64,000 nucleotides of DNA, taken from contig OZ024852.1 of assembly GCA_964017145.1 (NCBI GenBank), positions 3,163,945 through 3,227,944 of the forward strand, in the 5' to 3' direction. The position numbers and the translations under genes are program-made. Source of the stretch: Agrocybe praecox (Eukaryota > Basidiomycota > Agaricomycetes > Agaricales > Agrocybaceae). Below are positions 48,101-58,948 of this stretch, piece by piece. Each line of letters opens with the position of its first letter. Position 1 is the first letter of the stretch. Below the pieces are notes generated by a model, which ran no database searches, was not told where the DNA came from, and saw only the letters and a list, made by a program, of their open reading frames with translations.

Positions 48101-49009
48101 TTGTCGGAAATATCAAAACCGCCTGATCAGGCCGTTCATGCCGTCCAGGATATCCAATCCTGATCTGTCATGATCAAGTTCAAGTAATGCTGATCTGACA
48201 GAGCCGAAACCTGATCAGGTACGGCATATTTAATATATTTAGGTACAAAAATAGTGATGCGCGCCGCCTCATGCTTCAGGGTCTCGAGGCGTGTAAATCT
48301 ATTACTTAAGACTACAGAAATTGTTGCGTACATTAAGAATCGAACCCTCAGCCTTGTATCTACTATTACTAGCGCGCGAAATCCCATATAATTGGTGTGC
48401 AAAACCACTAGGCTAAGTTACTGTGATATATAGACAATTTGTCTGCTCTAAGTCGGCACGTTCACACACATTTATACGCAAGAGATATCTTTCGCACAAC
48501 TCTCCCAAGTGATTTTGTACAGAGTAAGATGCTTCTCTACCTTCATTCCATATATCTACATGCAGAGAAATTTAAATAATAAGTTATAAATCAATAACGA
48601 GACCATTCTCCTTTGAACTGTGTAATTACTCATTCTCTTTGCATACTCTTGTTAGTTCTTTTATTAAAATTTTGGGGTATGGCGCCACGAAAGGGGGGTA
48701 TAAATTTTGTTTGATGATTGTGGACTCTGGTTCAGTCAAAATAATGGAATTTGTCGCTGCGTGGCGTGTAGGTAGGCGTTAGGAGACATAAATTCTTGTT
48801 GCTGTTAAGCGCAATCAATGAAAATGACTAAGTCCCACCGGCATGATCAGGCATGATCATGTTTATATTGCCTGATCATCGCCGACCTCGTCTGATCATG
48901 CCGGGGCTTGCTGATCATGCCATCAATTCCTGATCAGTCGGCCTGATCACGCAAAATGTAAAGTTGATCAGGCCCTAACCTGATCAGGCAATCTAGATAT
49001 TTCCGACAA
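48101..49009. mobile_element. TIR element with dense TGATCA palindromes, about 909 bp
   Basis: Both ends read TTGTCGGAAATATC inwards, then a few mismatches, then GCCTGATCAGG. The right 150 bp (48841-48990) hold nine TGATCA sites, mostly as CTGATCA(G/T); the left 100 bp hold three. No transposase is encoded. A tRNA-derived repeat lies inside. No clear target duplication was seen. Confidence 0.65.
48236..48432 (-). repeat. tRNA-derived SINE
   Basis: On the minus strand, TAGCCTAGTGG (A-box consensus) is followed about 60 nt later by GGGTTCGATTCTT (B-box consensus), then an unrelated body of about 110 nt ending in TATTTTTGTACC and AT-rich sequence. The A-to-B spacing and missing acceptor stem exclude a normal tRNA; this is the layout of a Pol III SINE. 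Confidence 0.6.
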
Positions 49010-49139
49010 GAGATGTAAATATGATTTTCAGACATTTTGGTTATTTTGCTCGCAACGGGATGTTGATATTATATCAACAGCATGTGTATATAAAATATAG
49101 AACGCATAATAAGCTACTCAAACTTCAGAAAAGGCCCGA

Positions 49140-49520
49140 ACGAATGAGAACGACGAGTCCGAAATGTCGAATTTCGTAAACTACATTTACCATGAATCGG
49201 GTTCGGGTGCGATCCATTCTGAGGTTAGTACTAAGTTCGTACCTATATAAGCAGAAAAACCCTACCTGAAGAAATCATCAGCTCACCTCCTTGAGCTGAG
49301 TTGTCTCTTCTTTACACCTTTCTGCGATCCTCTCGCTGCCTACAGTGTTCTCCCGCTCGTCATTGACGGCCCGGGTGACATTGTCACGTGGTTGTTTGTT
49401 CCGTTGACATTCGCACGTTCAAACGTTGATGACCGACCTATATTTAGTCGCTCGTGGTTTTCGTGACTTTCTCTTTCCTTCAAATTTCGTTCATTGATTC
49501 TGCTCAAAGTGACAAGTTCG
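49140..49520 (+). repeat. Right arm of the 3.1-kb-spaced inverted repeat
   Basis: Partner of 45600-46020. It contains a TATATAAG box at about 49242 and the TTGAGCTGAGTTGTCTCTTC block. 49500-50030 continues with several GTAAGTAA/GTGAGTAA donors and CCGCAG acceptors that resemble exon-intron borders, but no protein frame was found. Confidence 0.7.
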
Positions 49521-50084
49521 TTGATTGTGGGTTGCCCAAATGTGAGTAACGCTTGGATTCAATTGAAGATAAAAAACTCACTTTTTGTGCTCTACCCGCA
49601 GTTCAACTTCGCCGACCTTACTCGTTCTGCATGCCGGGTTCGCATCTTTCTGTCGTCTTTGTCGATTTTGGCGGCTGCCTGGAGTGCCCTGCCATATGCA
49701 CACTCGTCATTGATGGTGAAAATGGTATGTGGCCCACTCTTTTTGTCGAAACATGATCGTTGATGTTCTGCTCAAGCAACGAGCTCCTGATTGGTGACCG
49801 ACTGGTGTTTGCTCATCGTTGACGGCAACATTGGTATGTGGGCTTTTTATTATTATTGGAATTTGCTCATTGTCATCCTGCTCAGATTAACCAACTTGTT
49901 CCGATTACGAGGGAGAAATTAAAGGTAAGTAACGACTTGGATCCAAACGAAGATGAGAAACTCACGAATTTTTGGTCTTCCCGCAGTTTAACCATACATA
50001 CTTGTTGCTATCATCGGTCTCGCCTGTAAGTACACGTTCTTGCTTCCTTTGATGCATCTCTAACCCCTCCCGTTGCAGCTCTGC

Positions 50085-53000
50085 GCAGAAACGTCAGCAT
50101 CAGCATCAGCGTGAAGTCGCCGGCCTCAATTTCGACCTCAACGTCATCACCAACGCCAACGTCAACGTTAATCCACTCCAGCCCGCATCAGCATCCGTGA
50201 GTGCGAGCGCAATACCTGCACCTTCCCCATCGCGGTTCGATTTCCGTCGTCCGGTGTCCACGAAGAGCTCCAGTTCGAGTTTGGGGAGTTTTGTGGGGTA
50301 TGGGTATGGGTTCGGGCTTTGGTGGATCAGACTCACGTTTGAGGGGGAACGTAAATGAGAGAGAGGGAAGGAGAGTTGGAGAGTGAGAGTGAGAAGCTGG
50401 CTGTACTACCTGGCACGACGATAAAGATGACGCCGGCAGGCCAAGGTCAACGTCTTTCAGTGCCTGGAGGCTCGTCATCCGACGTTTCTGCTTCGACGAC
50501 GACGCTTGCGACCCCTACGTTCGCTTTGGGGCCTCCCGTATCAACAGCAGCGGCATGGGCGATCCTTAGACCCGTGGCTATGTCTTAGGCTGCGGCTGCA
50601 GCTACGCCAAGGTCGCCAACGAAGAACAAACTCTGGATGAACAGCGGAGGAGGATGGTCGGTATTCCACAGGTTATCGGAGGGGCTATCGAGGATCGGAT
50701 TGGGTGAGTGTTTTTCATTTTCATTTTCTCCCTCATTTTCGTGCACTTTGGCCGATTTTCTTTCTTTCTTCTCTGATTCTTTCTCTTTCCCTTCTTTTGC
50801 TATTTTCTTTCCTTTCTTATGTATTTGTAACCGACTAACTAATTATCCCCTGTACAGGCAGCCCATCTTTATCTACACCTACACCAACCCCTGCGTCAAC
50901 TGCTGCTGGCTCGTCGCCTCTATATCATTATCGCAACCATGAAGGATGGATGTTTGTCCGCTCGCCGTCCATGGAACTAGCATATGGATCTGGTTTACTG
51001 CCTCTGCCAGTACCGAGAACGTCAACGATGCCGATGCCGACGAGTCTTGGCGGGTCGAGGAGTAAATCAAGCGTTCGTCAGCGGGGTAGGGGTGCGAAGA
51101 GTGACGGAAAGGGTGGTGCAAAGGAGGGAAAGGAGAAGCATTGGCCGGTGTCGGTGGCGGGTGCGGCAATGAGTAGTACTCGTCGTCGTACGAGCAGTGA
51201 AGGCAAGGGCGGCTACGTCGTCGTCGAAGGAGGCAGATGAACCTATCCTGCGGGGAGGAGAATGTATGGTTACGCTAACGAGTCCAAGTCCGAGTACACC
51301 ACCACCACCACCAGCGCGAATGGGTATGGGAGCGAATACGATGACGCGCTGGGTGCTGTGCATATGCACATGAGGATGGATTTGAGCGTGAGCGCAGTTG
51401 TTATTGTCCAGGTCCGTCATCTATCTATGTTTTATATCATTTACTCATTCTTCTTAGCCTCCTCTCCCCTCTACCAATCGTACTCGCCTTCTTCCTCGTC
51501 CTCGGATGGATCTTCTTCACCTACACCACCCGCGTCGGCCGTGTCTGCTCCTCCATCAACACACTATTACTTGCTAATCCCTGCAAGTAACACCATACTT
51601 TTATCACCAGCTATGGCTGGCATAACCTCCCCTGCATCATCGAAAGCGATACCTACACCTACGTCTGCTGCTGTGTCTACTCCCATCTTCATCCATGGCT
51701 CTATCTCTGCTTCCGCGTTGAACAGCCCCCTTCTGAATATAAATGTATCAATATCGACGTCGCCTCCTCGACTTCCTATGGCGGTCCTCTTGTCTTCGGC
51801 GTCGCCTACGCTCTCTCCTACGAGTGTCCATGTTCCGCCCAGGCCGCAGAGGAGTGCACAGAGACCTGTTCCACTGGCGAGTTCGTTGGCCAAGTCCGTT
51901 TCGGCTACGAGTTTGCGGGTGAATGCAGGTGTGCAAGATGGGAAGGTCTTCCCCCTGATTGGGTCGTCGTCGTCGTCTTCGCTTCCTTCTCCGTTAATTG
52001 CTGTTCCTACCGATGGAAGGAAAACAGGCGACGAGATATTCTACCTTGCGAACGAGCTTTCGTTCCGCTCTCTGGATGAAAACCAACCCGCTCTTGATTT
52101 GGGCTTCCGTGTTGGTGGTGGTTCCGATTCGACTCGCCAAGAACATGTACACGACGGGCACCTAAAGCAAGAGCAAAATCAAAGTCAGCAAAGGATGAAA
52201 CACGACAGCACGACGATGCTCAGGCCTGTGGTTTACGTTGATACGGCTGGTGCTACCGATGCTGCTGCATCTTCGTCAGCGATAGAGATCGTGAACACGA
52301 CTTCACCGACGAGCCCAACACCACCACGCTCAAGGCCCATATCCAAATCGACACCTACGCCACCTAGCACGCTTCTTCCCCCTCCTTTGTCTTCCTCTGC
52401 TTCTGCTTCTGCCTCGTCGCATCCAAATCCTTATTTGCGTCCACACACATCTCAGCCACAGCCAGTGATACAGAGGACGGTCACAGCTGGTCATGCCAAT
52501 AACGCCGAAAGTGGAGGTGGTGGTAATAATGGAGGAATTGATGGAGGAAATGCAGAACCAAAGTCGAAACCCCGCAGTCGAACGTTCTCAGCGAAACCCC
52601 GCAGTCGAACGTTCTCAGCGAAACCTCCGACGAAATCGTTCTCGTTGTCTTTGGGGGGTATGGGCATGCGTCGGGTCCTTTTCCCTCTTCCAATCCTTCA
52701 ACTTCAACTTCAACTTCTGTATTAACATCAACATCGAGCACGAACACCAGGTCGAAAACGTCCAAGCGGCTACGGGTGGGGGTAATACTATAGCACATTC
52801 GAGGACGACGTCCGGGGGTACGTACCTTGAGTTTTCCTACTCTGCCGCTCCTACACCACCTCACTCGAAGGAGAACGAGAACGAGAACGAGAACGACGCG
52901 CAGGATGAGAGGGGAGAAAAAGGAGATACCACGAACACCAAGGATTCAAACGCTCACGCGAACGCCAGTTGGGATTGGGTATTAGGGGAGCGAGGCGGGG

Positions 53001-54450
53001 AATTTCAAGACGTCCATTGGTATCTTTTACTTTTACTTTTGGTTTTGGTTTCACTTCCCTTTCACCACGTATGTCCATGTTCTATCGTTCATTTGAACAC
53101 TATTGCATTGCGTCCATGAATTCGCTATGTATTCTTTTTCTACGTTTACGCCTATGTACGTATATACATACATTTGGATCAAATATACTCTCTTTTTTTT
53201 TACTGGAGGACTATCTGGTTCTGGTAAGGGCAAGTTTGAATTCGTTAGCAGCGTTAAATTCGTTCGTTTACTACCTCGAGCGACTCGGACATGACATAAA
53301 CCCAGTCACCGTCGTTGCCTCCCCAAATTGCTGCCCAATTCAAAATCAATAGAGATCGAATGGGCGGTCTGCGTGTATAATTGGACGGCTCTGTTCCATT
53401 TCCTGCTTTTTGAGCGTAGGCTACTAGATAGACAGATCCTCCTTCTAACTAGAATATGTCAGGTCCGTGTCGGGGATTAACACCTCCGAGTACGAGTTAT
53501 TCTTTATCAACATTTGTGATACAGTTTAGTATCTGTACGTTATATTTGTAGTCCAGAATATGAATGTATATATAATACACAATAAAAATGATTTTCTCTA
53601 CGCGCAAGTCCTTGTAAGCGTTTCCCAAGTATCTATGTATTGGTCAAATGTAATGTGCTTGGGGTGATTTGGTGTCGTTGGCGTCAGTCTAGGATCCGGC
53701 TTCTTTTTTTGGCTAAGGCAAAATATTTGGTATGTTTGGCGTCGTTGGCATTACTTGGCGTACTCGTCGGCCTTGGACAAGCGCGCCTACAAATCTGTGA
53801 TCTTCCTGATGTGTTCCTTGTAAAAGAAAACGTTCGAGATTCATATATTAATATCAGCATTGTTATGCATACTTAAGCATAAGCTCATTCGGGGCCTCTG
53901 GGGAGGTGGAGAGGAGCAGGAGCAGGAGGAGCAGGAGGAGGCGTACGTCCAGCCTGGGCTGCAATTTTAGATCACATAACACAAAGTTTGAGCTTTGAAT
54001 TCTATCAGTGGCTTTAGAACTTATATGTACTTGTTTGTTTCGTTGTTTCTCGAGCGTGCCATACAGTTGGGTGTCAGTCCGATAGTTGAATTTCTTAAGA
54101 GTTCAAGAGCTTCGTATTCAATGTCTAATGACTCATCAACACCTCGTAAGCAGGCGCTGCATAACAACTTGAATGCGACTGAGATGCAACCGAGATGAGG
54201 CAGTGGGAAGTGTACAAAACTCACATACGTATATACATGAGAAAAGATGCTGAATGTGGGGCAAGCTCTTTCGGTTATGGTTTAGGCGCCCGTCTGTCAG
54301 CCACGGTGCATGACGATACTAATGGCGCGAAGCAGTGATTTTTCTTTGCTTGAGCTCTGTCGATCTCGATGTGTTCTCGGCTTCAATGTCTCGCTGCTCG
54401 CGCAGAAGTACCATCAAAGCTATCGTGATTCTGGACGGCGTCTGGGACAT
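50085..54450 (+). pseudogene. Large decayed copy of the 3' half and 3' flank of the giant serine-rich gene
   Basis: Follows exon 4 (from a Ser-Ala-Ser-Ala-x-Pro-Ala-Pro-Ser-Pro-Ser-Arg-Phe segment), exon 5 (Arg-Ser-Lys-x-x-Val-Arg-Gln-Arg-Gly) and exon 6 (Tyr-Ser-Pro-Ser-Ser-Ser-Ser) of the gene at 22840-32892, in order, on the opposite strand. Exon 6 is still open for over 400 codons (51420-52725), but exons 4 and 5 carry stops, deletions and lost splice sites. A tandem 36-bp repeat at 52566-52625 duplicates an Arg-Ser-Arg-Thr-Phe-Ser-Ala-Lys-Pro unit. 53200-53300 and 54285-54345 match the 3' flank (22460-22640). Confidence 0.8.
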
Positions 54451-54665
54451 CGTGACTTATGATTTACATAATACTTGTGTTGCAGGGCCACCGCTACGCG
54501 TGGCAGTACGAGTCTTTAATTATCATTTTCCGTTTTTTCTTAGTAGTGTACTATGTCGCGCCCGTGTACTTACACAAAAATAGACACAGATATGTTTTTT
54601 TCAGAGATGTGCGACAAGAAAAACAAGAAAAACATTAACAAAAAAAAACAATATATGTACATGTA

Positions 54666-56794
54666 TTAATGATCACATCTAAGTACGTGAAGGGAAAGTA
54701 AGCGCTCGATATTTTTTGAATGACAGGGCGCGAGTACGTACCTTGAAACCATCATTCCTCGACGCACGTAGCCCTCCCACGCATATCCCTCCATACTACT
54801 GCAAAAAAACATCTCGACCGCTGTACCTTCGTTGGAGTCGAAAATCTCGAAGACGAGTCGTTCGACTCCGGCGGCATTATATGCGATGACCAAAACGCGA
54901 AAGTCGTTGGCGGCTGCCGCGTACGTGCGCCTACGAAGTGTGAGTAAATATAACGTCGAGTACGACGCAACTCACCGAATATAATAATTGCATTGTCCCC
55001 ATTCCAGCGTCAACCCCATCACATCCATATATTCTGGCATCGCGTAAGGTTCCATGGGCTTTAATTTGGAAATTTGCCGAAAATTTGATGACTGCGTCAT
55101 CCCCATCTGCAGGTTCGACGTGCAAAGAGTAACGGAAGAACATTTTGGGGTTGTCAAAAAAGAATGCGAGGTCCGTGTCTTTCTGTTTCTCAAGCGAATA
55201 TGGCCTATACACATGCTCCAGAACAAGTGAGCACTGCTCATCTTCGACGACAACCTTGATCCGGATAGGACGATGGCGAGAAACAATTCAGAAGGACTCA
55301 AAGGGATGCGGGGTACAAGTTGGACGAGATTGGGTATCCTTAAGGATTGACCATGTCCCCCGGCTTCGTACATGTCTTGAGATCGACAAGAAACACACAG
55401 GTCCAAGGATGAGCAGAGGTCGCGCTCTTCGCAATTATACGTATTCCGGTGATTTTGCCTGAGATTGAAAGGATCCATTCCGCCATAGCAAACTCATTCT
55501 CATCTGGAGAAGTCCGGAAAATCAACGTACGGCGCGAGTGTCGTACAGATTTGAATATTTCCTCCATGTCATTTGCAGTAAATGCGTTGAAGTAGTATGG
55601 GTATTTGTATGATACTCTGACGACCGTGAGGAGCAAAGTGTTCTCTTCAACAAGGGCACCACGCGAAACCCATCTAAGTAGCTTGTGAACCGAAGCTTTC
55701 TGAACGTCATCAGACTCTAGCTTTGTGTCCTCCACTGCTGCCCATTGATCTGTGGTGTCAACATAACCAGTAATTGCCCATACACGGGGGAAGAATGGTC
55801 CGTACGGATAGTCGCAATGATGTTTTGATTGATGGGCATTGAATTTGCAAGGATGAGATGTGCTGCAACATGGAAATTGTTTCGACCATGAATCATATTC
55901 TGCACGGTGGAACAAGCACGCTTTCGGCCCATTGGCATAATGCGTAAATTCTTTATTGCATTGCACACATTTGAATTTTTGCTCGGCTTCTAATGCGTTC
56001 AATTCCATGGCCATGTTCTTCAGGCCATCCGCAATAGTGGTATTGACATTATCCCGTAGAATCCCTTCCAAACACATATGGTTCTGTTGCATCGACTCTG
56101 TGATGTTCGCGTTCAGTTGATCCATGACTGAATCATCCATGATCAGGTGTTGTTGCGTTGCAAACTCCTTGATTAGCTCCCTGTCATGCATGACGGCGTC
56201 CACACTGCTACCATGTGGCTCTACGAAGGTCCTTGCAGCTTTATCGTCGTCGTCGATGGGCACATCGCGTGTTAGAATATCGGGTTTGGCGGATTGGTGA
56301 ATTTGGAGACTCATGAGCAGATCGCGACAGCAGCCATTAATGGTGGTCGCACATGTCGTGAATTTCTCTCGATTTCCAATGGCAAGACGACGAACAATGC
56401 AGTTTTGCTTGCGATAAGCAGCAATTAGGGAAGCTGACTCTTTCAGTGCATCATTTAAGCGCTCGATGACCTGTCGCATCGATGGCATGATTTCGATCTT
56501 TTGCAGAACAGGTAGATGATTGAGCACGAAAGTGATATGTCCCAAAAGATCTGTACATTTGAGGTCGACATCCTGGGCGTGTTTCTCCAGATCGATGATG
56601 ACCTTGAGCAATACAAAAACCGGTACAATGAATGGCAGGGCCTTGCCGATGTCCACAAGTGATTCCAGTACTCGGATTGCTGAGCCAATCGATGGGTTAT
56701 TGAAAACTGGATCCGAAACAGCACTCAATGCTGTTGTTAGTGTCGCTGACCTCGTTGGAGTTTGGATGTGGTGGTCATGGAGCTCGAGATGCAT
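54666..56794 (-). CDS. HeLo/MLKL-like helical protein with CHORD-like Cys/His domain; 3' part changes frame
   Basis: The first 484 codons (56794-55343) are open. Residues about 30-170 are a predominantly helical bundle (hydrophobic LVDIGKALPFIVPVFVLLKV, then amphipathic helices) resembling MLKL N-terminal/HeLo-like domains common in Agaricomycetes. About 273-335 is a zinc-type domain: Cys-x2-Cys, an Asn spacer, Cys-x2-His, Cys-Cys, Cys, then His-x3-His-His-Cys, close to CHORD spacing. A mixed domain of about 120 residues follows. Beyond 55343 homologous-looking sequence continues (Leu-Glu-His-Val-Tyr-Arg-Pro-Tyr; Leu-Glu-Trp-Gly-Gln-Cys-Asn-Tyr-Tyr) but in other frames. A weak-donor intron (97 nt) could explain the first change; the one near 55060-55100 needs an indel. 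The last intron (GT at 54975) joins in phase to about 54900. Function by analogy only: membrane-targeted cell-death or non-self response. Confidence 0.6.
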
Positions 56795-56882
56795 AGAGTG
56801 ATAATCCCTGTAAAGATCAATGAGAATGTGAGCGTATTAATATGCAGGTAAATTGACTCACATTTCTCCTACAGCTGTGCAC

Positions 56883-58027
56883 CACGGCGGACAAATGCTT
56901 GTCAAGTGTTGCGTCACTTGGTTGTCAAATTGACGGCTGGACGAGGCCGTCGGTCGCCCGCCCACCGGCTCGACTCTCAAAGGTGAACCGCCCCAGTCAA
57001 ACCGCTAAGGTCATCCACCAGCAAACGGCTCGCAATTCGCCCTTTCCATATGGCGAGGCCCCATCTGAAAAAATAATATTCATTACTTCCCAACCATGCA
57101 TTGCGAAGACAAACTTACTTTCTACGGCCGTAATTGAATGCCACCGAAAGGACTGCTCGCCATGAGTATTTGAGGTAGCAGCAGGTGTGGTCGGCCCCAA
57201 GTCCATCTTGATTGGCTCCAGCATTGATGATTCGCAAGCTCGAAGTCCTTTGCACGATGCTTTTTCTGAGTTGAAGGTGCACTCAACTGGCCAGAAACAA
57301 TCTCTCCATCATCATTTGTGTAAGTCTTCTTACTGCATTTCTCTCGACACATACAGAGTACGCGAGGATAAGACTTGGTTGTGCGTGGATGTTCCATAGC
57401 AGCCTGCAGGTACTAACGAGCAGACACACTCGTTCTGGGACATACACAAATGGAAACTAGTCGGGACACATGCATTGAATAAGAAACATAAGATACAAGC
57501 CATTGAAAACCAAAGCAAAAAAAAAGCCAATACATTTGGAGGGAAGAGGCACAAATAGAAACGAATAGAAACTAGGTCTGGACTAACATACACACGATTG
57601 AAATGTCTGATTTCTTGCTGATTTCCAAATCCTTCCTTCCGCTTCTTCAACCTGCACTCAGCGCAGCCGCTACAGCCTTTCCAGTGTCCAAATATCCCTC
57701 CCCGGCAATAGGTAGTTCGGTTTCCAGCCTCTGGCAAGCTACAAGAAGAGATACATCAACGGTGAGACCCAAGCCAATTTTCCGGTCCCAATGGTGTCAC
57801 TGAAAACTTGCAAATGTGATATTCAGTGGGAAGAGGGGTAGGTATGCACGTAAATATGATGAATTTGTGGTGTGATTTGGAAAGGAGAAGAAAACCGATG
57901 AATTCGAGTAGATGTGGAAGGGATTGAAGAAAGGATTGGCACGTCGGTCAACGTCGGTTCGGCAGCGTGTGAGAAATTGAATCGGCTCGGTGAGATGCCG
58001 CGAGCGCACTGACAAATCACTTGACAC
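56883..58027. mobile_element. CACTA-like element, copy 1, right end truncated
   Basis: Begins CACGGCGGACAAATGCTTGT and follows the complete copy at 62543-63693 throughout, but stops before the outermost 55-65 bp of the right end. A minus-strand fragment at about 57220-57390 reads Cys-x-Cys-x3-Cys then Asp-Asp-Gly-Glu-Ile-Val-Ser-Gly-Gln. That resembles the Cys-rich start of fungal TNP2/CACTA transposases, which is my basis for the class. Confidence 0.6.
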
Positions 58028-58239
58028 CATATGTTACGGAGGCTATGACTCATATTTGACGTTCATGATTACCTAAACAACCAGAAGCCATATGGTCAAT
58101 TTGATGCCATCACTGATGGGGGTCAACAAGGGTCAGAGAAAGTCGCAGAAACACCTCGATTAAAAGGACTCGTTTTTACTTACGTAAAAGACTCGTAATG
58201 GGTCTGGGACATCGTGACTTATGATTTACATAATATGGG

Positions 58240-58810
58240 TTGGCGATCGAGGGGTGCTGTCATAGTTTTTATGTTCTCCTGAACGTGGGATTTTAGTATT
58301 GAGTAAACGTAAAAGAAAAACCATCTGCTTCGTGTATGCCTACGCCTACGTCTGCCTCTGTGTCTACGGGATAGGGGGTTTGGGCTCGGGTGTGGGCCCG
58401 TGCGGAGGCATTGGTGGTGCGAATGGGGGTGGAGATAACGCGTCGAGGACGAGTAGTACCGTGAGCATACTCAGAAAACGAAAACAAGGAGTAAATCCTT
58501 CCTGGCAAAGTTGTTGGTTCGGGTGCACATTCTCGTCGACATAAGAGCACGAGTACGGCACAGGTACATGCGAGGACCACTTTGGAGGGTACGACCCAAC
58601 ACTCTCGGTCGCGATGCGACCCCGTTCGAAGGGACGCAAGTCAACGTCTTCGCTTGGTGGGAACCACGACAGGCACCAACCTGGTGTTGAAAAGTCCATG
58701 TTCTACCCACAGGGCCTGAACGTTTCTCGGTGGCGGCATTGACACTGAGAGAGTGGATGATGGGCGCGAGAGTGGGATGATATTTTCGGGCGGGGCATAA
58801 AAGATTCAAA
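58240..58810 (+). pseudogene. Short mosaic of duplicated fragments upstream of the metacaspase
   Basis: Contains, in order, a piece of the giant gene's 3' flank (58262-58312, matching the complement of 22250-22300), pieces shared with 43780-44720, and a segment at 58735-58775 (Gly-Ile-Asp-Thr-x-x-Val-Asp-Asp-Gly) matching exon 5 of the giant gene. No gene survives. Confidence 0.55.
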
Positions 58811-58872
58811 GAAAATCTGTCACGGGTAGCAAGGTCACGGGAAGCAAGGACACATGCCGACCAGGATGGCCA

Positions 58873-58885
58873 AGGTTTATATATG
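58873..58885 (+). promoter_or_regulatory. TATA-like box of the metacaspase gene
   Basis: TTTATATATGTAA about 65-75 nt upstream of the ATG at 58949. Confidence 0.45.
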
Positions 58886-58948
58886 TAACTTGTTCTTGAC
58901 TCTCATTTCGAACTTTATCTGGACACAGTCTTCCAAAGAAACACAAAG

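Noticed and set aside
48330..48420. A functional tRNA gene on the minus strand
   Set aside because: A and B boxes are present, but acceptor and anticodon stems do not pair; the SINE interpretation fits better.
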